Below are positions 35,472-50,000 of a stretch of 64,000 nucleotides of DNA, piece after piece. Each line of letters starts with the position of its first letter. Position 1 is the stretch's first letter. The stretch is from Brachionus plicatilis (Eukaryota; Rotifera; Eurotatoria; Ploima; Brachionidae). A program made the position numbers and the translations under genes. Where the stretch lies: contig QEOQ01000503.1 in the NCBI GenBank assembly GCA_010279815.1, forward strand, positions 352,029 to 416,028, in the 5' to 3' direction. The notes under the pieces are model-generated. The model was not told the origin of the DNA. It did not search any database and saw nothing but the letters and a program-made list of their open reading frames with translations.

Positions 35472-38400
35472 GAAAAACTAAGCCAAATCAAAAATTGTTA
35501 CTAATTCTGTTTAATTATAATTTACCGCTTTCAAATTATGAATTAAATTGTTTAATGTAATAAATTATTAAAAAAATTTTCAAAAGATTTCTAATTTAAA
35601 AATAAAATAACGGTCACAATAATTTTTTCATTAATTCTTTGAAAAGAAAAACATCGAACTAATTTAAAATTTAGCTTTGGGTTAATGGAGTTACCTTTTT
35701 AAAAATTAAGGTTAGGTAATGATATGATTCAAAGCTTTGTGGCAAATTCGGTAATTTAAATTAAAAAAATACTTAATATCGATTTAAATTTTGAAAAAAA
35801 AATGTCTGCTAGCTAGACAGGTTCAAAAAAAGCATTAAGAAAAATATCAGAATTTATCTGAATTATTTTTAAATTATGCTAGCTTTCAAGCCAAAATTAT
35901 TGTGACAGTTTTAATTATTGTGATGGTCACAACTACATCACTTTTTTAAAAAAATTTAAATCAATGACTTAACTTTTATCTTGTGACCTAAGACCAACTA
36001 TGTGTCTTATTCAAAAAAAAATTTTATCGATATTCAATCAAATGTTTGCACCATTTTAATAAATCATGATTTCTAAAGTAATCTACATCATTGTAATCTA
36101 ATTCTGAATATTCACTTCACAGAGAGATTTTACGACTTTCATCAATTCTCTTATTTAATTTATTCATTAAATTCAAAAATTAAAAAATAAAAAAAATTTA
36201 TTGTGTCGCAAAATAATTTTAGATACGAAGTGATACTTTAATTCTGAAGTAAGATAAAATCAAAATGAAAGTTTTTTTCCAAAGTGATTCCTAGTGATAC
36301 TATTTCGAAAAAATTTGATATAAATAAGAATTTCTAAAAAATTAATTAAGAAATTATCCAGCTATTAATCATATTTGTAAATTGTCAACCAGAAATTGGG
36401 CTCAGAAAAAATCAAATTATCTTGTTGATTTGATTTTTAATATCTAGTTTTTTCTTTAAAAATATTCAAATAATTACACTTATTTATTATCTAAAACATG
36501 GTTTTGAAATTTATTTTTTTGTTCGATTTTAAATTTTGATTTGTTAAAGATCTTCATTCAAAACTTAAAAACAAAATTATAGAATAAAATCCGTATCAAA
36601 TGATTTTGTGAAACAAGTTTTTTTCTAATTAACTACGTGTTCTAATTTGATTATGACCCCCGAGCACTGTGTACTCTGAACTAGATTCTTATGCGACCGA
36701 GAACTAATAAATAATGTAATCCTTTTGGGATGAAGCCCCTCTGAGAAAACAAAATAAAGATAAAACAGAGCAAAAATTTTTTTTAAATGTCATAATTTAA
36801 GTTTTAAAAAAATGCTCCTTACAAAAAAAATTTTAATTTTTAAAAATTTAACAAAAAAAGTGTTTTGTGATCGTTTTGAAATCGAAATGCTTTTGTTTAA
36901 ATTTAGCCAGCCTAGGTCGTTAAGTTGAGAACGATTTAACTTAGGTCAAATTAACAGACTTTTTCATCAATTCAACATCTAAGTAGTTGAAATAAGAACT
37001 GAAGACTTCTTAATTTATTCGGAACCGAATATATTTAACCTAAATTGAGCTGGTTATTGATTGCCGTAAGCAGTTGCTCGGTTTTTATAGTTGTACTTAA
37101 AGCTAATTTATTTTATAATAACAATAAGCTATTAAAACAAAAAAAATTTTTGTTTCATAATTTTGCTGCAATTAAGGTAAATTCCAAGGAAATAAACACT
37201 TAATTAATCTATTAAAATAAATCTGAAAAAAATTAAATTTTTTAATTCGTGAATAAAAATCAATTTTAATATTTTTTAAATCGTCTTAGTTACTCCAGGT
37301 AAAATTTAGGTAAAAAAGGTCATCTAAAAAATAATTGTAATCGAAAATTTCTTAAAAAATACAACCTAAATTTAAAAAATTACAAATAAGTGAATCTTTA
37401 AAAATTGGAGAGGCCCGCAAATGCTTTAATTATGATTCAGGAAAAAAATCTATCTTTTGAAAATTAATTTAATTTACGTTTTGCGAGTCACATTTTTTTT
37501 AAATGAGACTATCTTAGAAGAAAAAAATATGATTAATTCAGTTAAATTGATTTTTCAGCTGTATAATCTCCACGGAGATTTAGAAATAAATTTTTAATTT
37601 TATGATTCTAATGTTCATTTAAACAGCACTAAAAATCAGAATCGACTAACCCGTATCTTAAAATGTAAATTGATAAATTTATGCTAATATCGGTATTTTT
37701 AATCGATTTAAATATAAAATCAACATTTTTGACTGTTAAAAAAATTATAATCAAAAAAAAAAAATTTTTCTCCTTTGAAAATCCTTTTTCACAAAAGTAT
37801 AAAACAAATCTTGGAAATTTTAAACGAAGCCATATTTCGTACCAATAAACAAACTTTTATTGAAAAAAAATTTATTATACGTTTCCAAATTGACTTAAAA
37901 AAATATATGCAAATTTTGAAGTTGATTTCTGGAATATTTCTATGAATATTTTTTAAATATTTAATAATTTTTATAAAAAAATTTGCAAATAAATCTTCTT
38001 AAAAACAGGAAAAAAAAATCAATTGTTTTAGCTGAAGATTTTAATACTATTTTCTAGTATATAATTACAATTTTCTAAAAAGATTATCTCCTTGAATAGT
38101 CTCTCTACTACCTTAATAGCAACTAAACAATCTTACGAAGAAAAAGTCAGGAAAAGATCCTAAGCTGCAAACTTTACTTAAAAATATGTAAGTTAATGTA
38201 TAAAAAATGTATGTATGACCATAAAAAAAAATTTTGAATTGAAACAAAAATTTAAATTTGCTGATAGAGGATGGTAAAAACAAAATAATTAAAAAAAATT
38301 ATTATTAACATACCTTTTTATTATTAACATTTAAATTAAAATTAAATAAAACATAAATATAAAATTTTTATAAATTTACGTTATTTTACCTCAGAACCAC

Positions 38401-41400
38401 GTTGCATTACAGTTCATTAAAGAATTTTTAAAATTTTGACATATAAAAGATTTTCTGAAAAATGTTTGTAATTTTAATAATCATTATCGAAATATTATTA
38501 AATTAAGTCAAGTCTTGACTAAATTTTTTTTTAAGTCCGAAATTGGACTATTTGAAGGGGGTGTTTAACATGTAGATAGATTGTAAATAGCCATGCGCCT
38601 TTAATTTTTGACCGAATAATAGATTTGAACGAACTAAGGTGTGTTCGGATTAAAGCGAGTTGACAGTAAAGCTATTTTTTTATTAGAGATATTATAATGG
38701 AGATAAAAAGACAAAATAAAAAATTGAAAAATTTGAAAAAAAAACTAACACATAAATATTTAAAATAAACACATAATTGTTCATATTATTTTTAGACTTT
38801 ATTGCAGTTAAACCGATCCAATTCACGGAAAGTTTTCGCGACCATTAAGCGGCAAAAAAATCTGGTGAAAATAATATGAGCGGTAAAAATGAGGAGATAT
38901 TTATCACTAAAACATTCAAAAAATTTTACAGAAAAAAGAAGAAGATTTTTTATTTTATTTATTTATTTATAAAGGTAATTTTTTTTCCACTTTATTTTAT
39001 TTTACTTCTACCCTATTATTATGGAATTTTAAAAGTTTTTGCCACCATTTCTTTAAAATTAAAATATTTTAAAATTCTTTTATTTTTAAAAACATTTCAT
39101 AAGAAGATACATAAAGTAGCCTTATTATTAAATAAAGATACATGCTGAATTTTTATGGCTTCATTTACAATTAATGAACTCAATAATTATTTGCTAATAA
39201 ATATATAATATGACAAATTGCTCACATTTTGAATAAAAAATAAATTAGAATAATAAGTGGCCACAGGGTAAAGTTTACTTTTTAAATTTTAGCTTAATTT
39301 CATAATTTTCACTGAAAAAAAAATAATAATTCGCACTATTTATCTGAGAAACAAAAAAGCCTCATCATCTACGCGATTTGTTTTAGTCATGAAAAAATGA
39401 AGGTTAAGTTATGCAACTGAATATTTTTTGGTTTGATTGATGAAAATATCACTTCGTTAAATAATTAATTAATTAAAAATATGATTGAAGTTAAAATCTT
39501 TTTTTATTTTTAAAACTTTCTTAAAAATCTAAAACAAAATTAAGAGCCTTAAATTTTTATTGTGCAAGTTTTAAAAAAATATTGATTAATACAAATTTGA
39601 TGGTAAATCAATTTTTGTCAATTTAGCTTATTTAAAACGCTTTGTGATCTTTGTATTTTAAGCCAAATTTTATATTTATTTGTAAATTTGTTTTAAGAAA
39701 ATTTCATATAATTTTTCTGTTTCGATAAGTATTTTCTTTCGAAACAGGAAAAGAATCTATTGATGATTCGAAAATGTTTTTTATAGTAATAAGTATTGGA
39801 TTTAATAAATAAAGAATGTAAATGTACTATAATGTACCAAAAAAAAACTTAAAATTCGAGCTTCCGACTTACAAGCCTACAATATGTTATTTTTAAGATA
39901 TTCGTAGACAACGATTCCAAACCTCCCAGATCCCATTCAAATATAATGAATTAATTTGATATATGAATGAAATGTTGGATTGAAACTTAAGAATATTCTT
40001 AAAATTGAAATATCTCAATAGATAAGCTCATGTCAGCTCAATAAATTCTTTGATTAGTGCAAATTAAACAATGATATACCAACTGATATAAATAAAGAGT
40101 TTGTTCTGAATTATGTCATTGTTACGACACACAAATCAACTCAATTTATTCTGGAAATAATTTCAACCAATATTTAGGAAACTTGATTTTTTTGCATGGC
40201 TATCTAAGAAAATCACTCAATTCTTCAACTAAAGGGATTTCTACTAAAGAAAAATCAAATTTAATTTTATCATTATTTAAATTACTAAATTTAAATTTAA
40301 ACTTTAATTTTTTAAAAAATTAATAAATCAAATTAGTTATTATTAGAATAAGGGAAAGTTAAGGTATTGATTTTTTTTTAAATAAAAAAATTTAGGTAAC
40401 CCCCAGGTTTATACTGGATGGCTGATGGCTTAGTATAAACCTGTTTCTAAAAAAAATAAATTTATAAAAAAGACTAGTTAAGTTTAAAAAAATTTAGTAT
40501 AGAATTTTATTAAATATTAAGGAATTAAATATAAAAAAAATTTTTTCGTCTGATGTCATGGCTTATGTTTTTCTGAATGGCATTTTAAATCGAGAATTTC
40601 AATTTTTCGAATAATATAAGTAAAACTTAAAACAATAATTTTTTCAACTTTCGCGTGACTAAAACTTAAAGTAAAAATAATAGCGAAGTTTAGTCTTTAG
40701 AAATGAATCAAACATAAAATTGATTTTATTTTCTTATTTATATTTTAAAATTTCCGAGTTTAATTGATGGCCATCTATTTTAAAAGAATCCTTATAGCTG
40801 GTTGAACTTTTATTACTTCAGATAACGCTCGAGATCAACAACAAAGAATTTGAAGAAAAATTTAATTTTTTTTCATTTAAAACCAGTAAATTTAATCTCA
40901 TTGATTTTCTAAATGAATTTACTGTAATTCATTAATCCATGTTTCATTCAAAAATTAGTTGAATGGGTCATACCAGTGAACGAGAAATAGAAGACAGAAT
41001 AATTTTGACTCATGTTCTGTGGTTTGAAAATATAAAATATTTAAAAAAACCTTTTTTTTAATTTAGTTTTTCATTCATTTTTTAAAATGATTAAACATTG
41101 AATTTTTAATAAATTTAATTTATCTAAAAAATTAGAATAATGCATATCTTAATTTTAATCGGGAAAAACATTATCTATTTATAATTTAAAAATCATGATC
41201 TAATACAAAACATTTAAGAGATTAAATATAATTTAATTTTTTATAAATTATAAGAAAAAATTCAATAAACTTAAAATCAATGTTTAATTGCTATGATAAT
41301 TTCAAATTTTCGATTATTTTTTGAAAAATGTTCTTCAATTTATTGCCAACAAATTAAGAAAAAAATAAAATTTAAGTAGATAGTATAAAATTTTAGAATC

Positions 41401-43416
41401 AAATAATAAAACAGAAAACACAAATAGAAAACTAAAATTTGTTTTTAATTGATTATGAAAAATTTTAAAATATATTATAAAATTAAATACCTAAATTGAA
41501 TATCAGTTCTTTAGATTCCGTTACTTGAGTTTCTTTAAAAAATAAATAAGTATGCAATGAGATAATAGGATTAGTGGATTTATGACACATGTATTTGCAT
41601 TCAATTGCAGATCATAAAAGTTCGCTTGAGTTGCTGAAGCGTCATCTCACACATAGACAAAAAATTCTCTCAGATTCTCATTGATCAGTAAAGAATCAGT
41701 AAATATTGATGAGAATCTAAACGAATAAAAAATATTTAAATAAAAAATTATAAATTTGACATTGTTTACATTGTTGTCTATTTAAAAAATAAACTAAAAA
41801 ATTATTTTTTTAAAACTTGTTCACATGGGTGTTGACACAAATACTTCGATCTTACCTATCGTAAATGGAAAATACAGCTACAAAAGATGAATTCATAAGC
41901 AAAATAGTACTTTCTAAAAATAGTTTAAAATAAGAGAAAAAATGTAAGCTTTTTTTTAAATACTTTCCGATAATCAATAAATCAATTTAAAAAAAATATT
42001 ACCAATTTAAAAGACTTATTCTCAACAAAAATTAATTTTAAAATCAAAATAGAAAAAAGCTTTTAGTTAAGGATACTTAATTCTAAGAAAAAATTAAGTA
42101 GTATTTTGCATTAGATAATTTATCCATTAAAGAATTCTAGTGTAGACCTGGGTAATTTACAGCGATTGATAATAATGCGAGCCGAGGTTAAAAGAAAAAT
42201 TTTTTTTAACAAAAATCGCTGATCATTCATATTTAAAGAGTAAAAAAAAAATTTTTTGAGTATTTTTATTTTAAAAAGAATATGAGTAGTTAAATTAGGG
42301 TTTCTGAACTTTATCAGAGCATTTTTTTTAAATAAACAAACTTTTAGGGTATTTTTAAGGTCTCAATAATGACTGCTAATAAGTAAAAAAAAATTTTTGG
42401 ACTAGTTACAAACGTATAGTAGATCATTTCTGTTTCTTTAAAAAATTTTAAAAAAATTCTTAAGATTATTCTTAATCCTATTTTGATTAACTTTATTTTT
42501 TTTAGGCGGTCTAAGACTTGTTATCTTTGATAAAACATTCCATGTAAAAATATTCTGCAAAAGAAAAAATTGGTTAAAATTTTTAATATATATGAATGCT
42601 AATATAACAATATGAATGATATTTTTCTCAAAAAAAAATGGTAAATAATTAAATCGGCAAATTTAAATTTTCTTTGACTTTATCACTTTTAATTTTTTGT
42701 AGATATCCTAAAGAACTTGTGTGTACATAGATCTATTGAACCGAATATTTTGGTCAAATTTAAAACCTTAAAAATCTAAAAATAAGAAAAACAAAATGCA
42801 GAAATTCGGTATGGTACTGAAATGAAATTTTTATTCAGAATGAAAAGGTTTTTGTTCTAGTTTTTGTGAAAAAAAAACAATATTTTCTTAATTGTGTTGT
42901 GACAAATGAAAAGCGTCTCAATTCTCTTTACCAAATTAATCTTGAATTTCACAAAACCCCGAGTCTAACTTTTTTAATTTATTTTTCAAGTTTCAAGATT
43001 AATCAAGATACTGATAAACTCTTGATTTATTTTTTTTCATTAATACAAAAATTTTAAAAATACAAAAAGTTTTATTACAGAGTTAGTCGAAAAAATTTAA
43101 AGAGAGGATTTTAAAATTTAATAATAAAATTTGACAACAAAATCCATGTTAAATTAAATCAAGACTAGTAAAAATTAACTTCAACATTAATCTTTAAACT
43201 ACAAATCTAAATAATTAGATGCAAATGTATAAAAAGATGTAAAAGAATCTAATAAATTTTTAAGTTTTATATGGAAATGTACCACCTTGACGATTTAAAT
43301 GTAGCGGAATAAAATGAATTAAAATTATTTTAACTCACCCTAATTTTCGGAATTTATGATTGTAAAATTTTTTCAAAAAAACAAAATTTCTCCCTGAAAT
43401 AGATTATAACCGTAAC
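35472..43416. other. About 8-kb AT-rich gene desert
   Basis: No frame here looks protein-like; open stretches such as 38876-39148 are A/T artefacts coding mostly F, K, I and L. A slightly GC-richer islet at 36655-36770 (with TTTTGGGATGAAGCCCC and an AATAAAG) may be the 3' end of an old retroelement. A clean hairpin lies at 40404-40443. Confidence 0.5.
40404..40443. repeat. Perfect 12-bp stem hairpin
   Basis: CAGGTTTATACT, a 16-nt loop, then AGTATAAACCTG. Isolated; no neighbouring gene. Confidence 0.55.
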
Positions 43417-43803
43417 CGGATGCTAAAAAATGATAAGAACTCTATTTATTTATTAAGCAATTCGACTCTACAAGGATTTTTTTTGTAATTTAATGATTTT
43501 AATTTTTCTTTTTTAAAGGCTTTTATTTAAATGGACAATATTTAAAAATAATCAGCAATGTTAAAGAAATGCATTGCAACACTTTTAGTCAAATTAAAAA
43601 GAGAGCTTTAACTATTTCGAACTTGACTATACCTAATGAAGATGATACGGCTGTCAGCTGGAAATAAGGTAAATGCACCTGTCAAACATTTTTTAAGCAG
43701 TACATATGCAAACATTTAGTCGGTCTTGCAATAAGATAAAATATGTCAGACTACAATCAGCAGCAAGAGATGTCTAGATTGGAGAAAAGCGTAAAAGATA
43801 AAT
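43417..43803 (+). pseudogene. MULE transposase C-terminal fragment with SWIM zinc finger
   Basis: The plus strand reads NTFSQIKKRALTISNLTIPN, then VSWK, a stop, and GKCTCQTFFKQYICKHLVGL followed by AIR. The C-x-C...C-x-H spacing with CKHLxGLAIR is the SWIM finger found at the C-terminus of Mutator-like (MULE) transposases. Stops lie before the finger and soon after it, so it is dead. The left part (43417-43597) recurs in inverted orientation at 46125-45950. Confidence 0.75.
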
Positions 43804-45840
43804 AAAGCATCTAAAATTATATTGAAAAACTAAATTTTATTATTTTAAAATAAAAAAAAATCATTTTAATAAAATAACCATTAAAATAAATAAATGTTAC
43901 ATTTAATATTTAAAAAAAATATCAATTTTATATTTACCTTATTATAAATTAAACACTGATCGAAATTTAAAAATACTGATTAAATAATATAAAAAATACA
44001 GATCAATAAATATATATCCTCTTTTAAAGTCTAAATTTTATTTTATCTAGGAGTGTTATTATCCAAAAAGTAACACACATTTTCACTAATTTTGGAAAAT
44101 TTTCTAAAATTTTTGACTTAAGTTAACTCTTGTAACAATCTATGGAATAAAAATTTAATTATGCTAGTGATTTCATTAGTGAAAAAGAGCATGAATAAAG
44201 AGTCATATTTTTAACGGATCCTTGAAGATCCTATTGTATTTTTTAAAAAAGAATCGATTTTTTTCTAATAGAAATTTTAATGAAAATGTATTGCAGATGC
44301 TCTCTGATAACTCAAAAAAATAAAATTCTTTGACTTCCTGTTCATGATTTAGGATCTGGAAAAAAACAAAACTAGGATTTAAAAGCCTTAAAATATTTTT
44401 TAATTTTTAATGCCAAATACCATAATATTTACATTATAAGACTATACTAGATGACCCCCTTAATGGTAAACTTTTTTTTCTTTTAAAAATTTATTTCATT
44501 TGATGTGTAAGATTGAAGGATAATTTTTCAAAATTATTAATTTGATTAAGAAAACTTTAATACAAAAACATTTTTTTAATCAATTTTTTGAAAATAATGA
44601 AAAATTTAAAAATTAAATTAGAGGATATGAATTTCATTTACCTTTAAAAATTTTTAAGAAAATACCGGCTTGCATTGATACAGTATGATGGAAATTACTT
44701 TAAATAAAAAATCGAGAAGCAAGTCCATTTACTCTAAAATTCCAAGATGAAAATGAACGATTTTTGCGTTTTATTTTTAAATAAAATATTTCCTTTTTTT
44801 TCTTTATTTTATTTTTTTTTTGAAAGAAATGTTAATTTTTAAATGATTAATGTTTGATTTGTTCAAAGTTTATTTGAATTTTTCAGCCTTGTCAGAATTT
44901 TAATTTATTTTAATCCGATTAAAATTCATAATATTAAAAATTAATCGGGGTCTCGGCGGAAAACTTGCACAGAGTTTCAGGCTTGTTGTAAGTTAGAGAA
45001 ATATTATTTAGAATGAAAATTAATTTTAAAACTATTTTTTAAAAAAGTAAAAATGTTCAGAAAGTTTATAAAGGAACAGCGTCAAAAAATTAAATTTACC
45101 ACAAAGTACAAAAATTATAGAAAAGATTTTTACATTTCATTATTCACATTGTCATTACCTCAATGCAGATTTAAGTGTTTTACATTTGAGCAGGATTTAA
45201 TTTAGGATAACTTTCCCTGATTGTTCAAATATTTAAATTACAAATGTATGAAAAATTTTCTAATTATTTTTTTATTTTTTTTATTTTTTTTAAAAACCCA
45301 TGAAAAGTGTTGCAAAGACGATGGTTACGACGATTTTTCCATTCAAAAATATAGTAGAGTGTATCTGAAAAGTTTATTCGGTGTTTTATGAGGTTTTTTT
45401 TTTTAAGAGTACATTAAAGGAAAATTTGATTTGATTAAATTAATTCAAAGGTAATTTTATAATATCTAAAGATAGACTCTGTGAATTGATATTTTGAATT
45501 GATCATCAACTTCAAGATGCCAAATAAAAAAACATGAATTCATTAGAAGAATATTTAAAAATGAATAAAATTTCAGGTGTTTTCAGGTAAACATTACATT
45601 CTTAATTCTGAAATTAACAATGCATCTTTAAATTATTCTGAATATAATAGAAATTTTAAATTATATAATGAATATTAGCTTTTTTTTTTGAAATTATATT
45701 CACTTTATAATCGAATATTGATTATTAAACAACTAGAAGTGAATATTTAAAAAATTGTTCCAAAAATATTTAAGCATATTATGCATTTAATTGAAAAATT
45801 GTCATCAATTTAATTTATCATTTTAATAATTAGATTTATT
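43804..45840. other. Intergenic, nothing recognised
   Basis: AT-rich; no frame or inverted ends supported. Confidence 0.4.
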
Positions 45841-46714
45841 TACAGGACTGATTTGTTCCTATGGTTTTACCAAAATTTACGCGAATTTACCAAAATTTTA
45901 GTAAATTTACCGGAATTCATTGGTGTTAATTTTAACAATTTTTAATTTGAATAAAAGTTTTGCAATGCATTTCTTTAACATTGCTGATTATTTTAAAATA
46001 TTGTCCATTTAAATAAAAGCCTTTAAAAAAGAAAAATTAAAATCATTAAATTACAAAAATAATCCTTGTAGAGTCGAATTGCTTAATAAATAAATAGAGT
46101 TCTTATCATTTTTTAGCATCCGGTTACCATAGCTGATGCAGCATTTGCTGTAAGAGAATTTGAAAAATCACTAACAGTTGAAAAATGTAGTAAATATATA
46201 AATCATCTGAAAAAGGTTGAAATTTAAATTAAAGTTTTTGGCTTTTTAAAATATTAGCTTTGATAAATTAGGTAATTGAAATTGTAATTGAGAAAAATGG
46301 CGACTGGTCAAATCACTAAAATATATGTATCTAATAATTTCAATATAAAAAAAAAAAACTTGATTTAAATTTTTCTTTTTTTTTTAACTATTTTTCACTA
46401 AAATCAATAAAAATTTACGAGAATTTGCGTAAAAAAATACTTTTTTTTTTATTTAAAATTTTTTATTAATTTTGAAAAAAAACTAAAAAAAGTGAAAATA
46501 TTGCAAAAATTTGGATTTTTTTGGCCCTTTTCGTTTTTACGAAATTTTACCTAAAATCCGTTAAATTCTGGTAAATTTACAGAAATTCCGGTAAATTTAC
46601 TGTTTTTTACTTTTGCGATTTTACGTAAAATTACCGGAATTCCCGTAAATTTACTAAAATTTTGGTAAATTCGCGTAAATTTTGGTAAAACCATAGGAAC
46701 AAATCAGTACTGTA
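45841..46714. mobile_element. Mariner-like MITE carrying rearranged MULE pieces
   Basis: The ends read TA-CAGGACTGATTTGTTCCT and, inward from the right, TA-CAGTACTGATTTGTTCCT, continuing ATGGTTTTACC. TA flanks and CAGT starts fit Tc1/mariner. Subterminal repeats alternate AAATTTACC, CGGAATT and GGTAAATTT. The centre holds a minus-oriented copy of the 43417-43597 MULE segment (46125-45950), directly abutting a plus-strand coding-like piece (46119-46225). Confidence 0.75.
46119..46225 (+). pseudogene. MULE transposase core fragment
   Basis: Reads HPVTIADAAFAVREFEKSLT then VEKCSKYINHLKKVE. An ADAA segment with later Cys and His spacing recalls the DDE region of MULE transposases (xADAAxAI followed by C-x-x-H). 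It is joined head-to-head with the other MULE piece, so the order is scrambled. Only a fragment; assignment is tentative. Confidence 0.45.
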
Positions 46715-46967
46715 AAGTATAATATTCGTCTCATCATATTTATAATTTGAAGATATTATTCAAATTAAAAATTAACAAGAGAATAGAATAAAATAAATTA
46801 AAAGAAACAAAATCACATTGTTATACTTTTTGAAATAATATTTATAAAAATTTTATTTTTATTATTTTTGTTAGTCTATTAAATCTTAGTTTTAATTTTT
46901 ATCCAATCTTGAATCTAAATTTTTAATCATCTTGAAAGATTAAATAAAAAAAATTAATTTTTAATAT

Positions 46968-46973
46968 TTTATT
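46968..46973 (-). terminator. Poly(A) signal of NAA25
   Basis: AATAAA on the minus strand, 33 nt past the NAA25 stop codon, a usual distance for cleavage and polyadenylation. Confidence 0.6.
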
Positions 46974-47005
46974 TTTATCAATTAGAATCAAGTCAAGTAA
47001 AATGA

Positions 47006-50000
47006 CTAGGGCTTGAGCACTGAATTTTGGCTAAATTTAAGCAAAAACTTAACTTTCGCCGAGTAAATTTTGCGTAATTCTTCAAAAGACTTTCTGTAAG
47101 ATTGAGTCAAATCACTAAAATCGACTGATTGATCATCTATTTTCTGAATCAAACCATCGACAAAACTAGCACTTAATTTAAATTTGTCAAAATTATTCAA
47201 CAACTTGTTCAATGCATCGAATAAAAATTCATAAATTTCAAACAACATGTCCACTGTTTGAGCATACTTTAAATAAACTCCCTTCTTTTTCTTGCTTTTC
47301 TTACACTTCTCGGTCCAAATAGGCTTATAAAACTCATTTCCTAGCACAGAAACCAGATTTACTATGAAAATAGACAAAGTTTCTACCACGGCACTCAACG
47401 ATTCCAGCACGGCGCTTAAACTCTCTGTATTTGCATCCGGAGCCTCAAGCTCTAAATTTTCAAATAATTTTTTAAATGTATTTCTGTAATTTTGAACTTG
47501 AGAATCGTTGGCCAAAAAGTCTTCGCCTAGTGCCATATCCGCAATCAAGTGTACAAAATTAGTCACAATTTTGTCTAAATTTAATTTAAGAAATTCTTTC
47601 AAATAGTTCGATTTAGAATTAAAAATTTCCAGATCAGATGGTTCTTGTTTGCCGTAATCAAAATTGGCCAACTGGGATTTAATCAAAGCAAATTTTTCAT
47701 CACTAAATTGATTTTTAATGTTAAAATAAATAAATTTTATCCAAAGAATCCTTAGTTTGAGTAGTTTTTTTTGTTCCTCAATCAGACCAAGTCTGTTTTG
47801 TGAAGTTTTTTGTTGCTGATTGGGAGGACTCCAATCGTACACAACATTGGTGTCTGAGTGATCGACTAGACTGTTTTGTTCACTAAAAAACTCACTTTTG
47901 TCCACTAAATTGGACAATTGGTTCAAATTCTTGAAGTATTGTTCTATTTTAGTTTCCATGAGTGCTAGACCGGTTGAGAAATCTGTCTCAGAAGCATCAT
48001 GCTCCTTAATGTTTACTTGGTCCATAACAATTTGTTGAATGACATGGTTGGTTAGACACACGTGAACAGTTAATGATTTTTTTAACTCGTCAATAAACGA
48101 GTTAATTTCGAAGGCTTTTAAGAAAGTGCCGTATTTGTAACAGTTGACCATAAAGCTGGTCAAGTCAAATAGGCCAGAGTTGAAAAATGTGTCCATGGTT
48201 GAATGGACTTGAGCGGAGCTCTCAAAAGAGCCCAGTCGAATGTTGTTGAATATGAGCAGATTTGAGGTTGAATAGTATTGAATGTTTTTTATGTCCATTG
48301 AGTCGTACATAATTTTTATTGAGTCGTATGCGCCCAAATGAGAATACAAGTTTAGAAGGAGAAGTTTTATTTGAAAGTTGGTTGGTGAATTTTTGAGCCC
48401 CATTTTTAGCTTGGCGACCAAATGTAGCAGGGACTCATACTTGAATTTTTTCCATAGGTCATAACCAATGTGGACTGACATAAGTAAAAAATCATCTCCA
48501 TATTGAAATGCAGTTGGTAATAAATCTTAAATCATTACAAATTTGGTTTAAAATATTATGTACTAAAATAAAAAAAATATTATTTTTTATTAATTTATTA
48601 GGAATGATAATCAGAGAGAAAAATTAAAACAAGAAGTTAATAATTAATTAAAGATTCAACTTTTAGAAATTTAATTTAAATGTTTGAGTATTTATTGACA
48701 CATTAGCAGAAAGAATTTAAAAAAAAAAAAGAAAAGCTTTCTAAAGTATTTAATTAAAAATTATTGCTATCAATAAATTCAGCTTTAAACATATATAAAT
48801 TTTAGTGATGAAATAATATTCATTATAACCTTTATAGAAATATTTTAATTAATTTTATTAGATTTGAAGTTAAAATAAAATTTTTACGAATTTTTTGTTT
48901 AAATTTAAGATGTTTTTTTTATGAAATTTAATTTAATGTGAACGACGCGCCCAAAATCTACAATATCTATTTGAATTTAAGCTTATTTTTGGCTTGAAAA
49001 AAATTTAATATTTAAGTTTAAACTTGTAAGCAAAATCTAAATTTAAATTTTACGAATCAATTAATTTTATATTTGCGTGGTAATAACCACTTAACTAAAA
49101 ACAAAACTTATTTTCAACCAAACTTGAATCATACCTAAATTTTTTTGATTTTCTTATTTCCATTTATTTAAATTTATGTGAAAATTCTATATTTGAATTT
49201 AATACTAATGAATTCGAAGTTAAATAAAAAAATTAGGATTTTTTGGAAGAAGAGTGAAAGTTTGTAAGAGTTTGAGTGATTTACACCCAAGTACCATGCC
49301 AATGACCATGATTGTATTTTTAATTTTAATTTTTCAAATAAAGGAAATATTAAAGCTCAAGTTGTAGCAGATTTTTCAGCGTTAATTTGATTTACTCCCG
49401 GAGTTCATTTTATCATAATTTTGACAACTTTTATTAATGAAGATTACCTGGTATTATTATTTAAATTAAAAAAAATTTAAAGTTTCAAGAATTCAAAATA
49501 CTCTTGCCCAGTATTTCATGCATTAAAACTTAAATTTTGGGATTTTGTTTTTTTCTAAGAACTAATCTTTATCGCCGCACATAAAATTAGGAAATGAATT
49601 TTTAAAATAAAAAAAATTTTCTACCGATTTTTTAACGCCGCATCTTAACTTAAAATTTATTTTTTAGCTTTTATTAAAATTCAACTTTTTGTGCGGCACT
49701 TAATTTTGAATTTTTAGTATTAAAGCTGCGCATATTCAGTCGATTTCATGGATTTTATTTTTGATTCTTTGATTTTAAAAATGCACTTAAACCCCAAAAT
49801 TTAAGTTTTAATGCATGTAATACTGTTCAAGGAACTCGAGATAATACCAAAATTTTTTATTTTATTTAGTGGGCTTTACTAAAAAAATCGGTAATTTTAG
49901 ATTGGGATTTGGGTTTTGTGATTGCCAAACAAAAATTTAAAAGAATAATGGAATCTAGAATAGATAAAAAAGCAGTTTTTGACATGAATTTAAATGTGAT

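Noticed and set aside
38876..39148. 90-codon plus-strand frame rich in F, K, I and L, resembling a membrane protein
   Set aside because: Composition is what A/T-rich noise gives; no motif, no splice context, no promoter.
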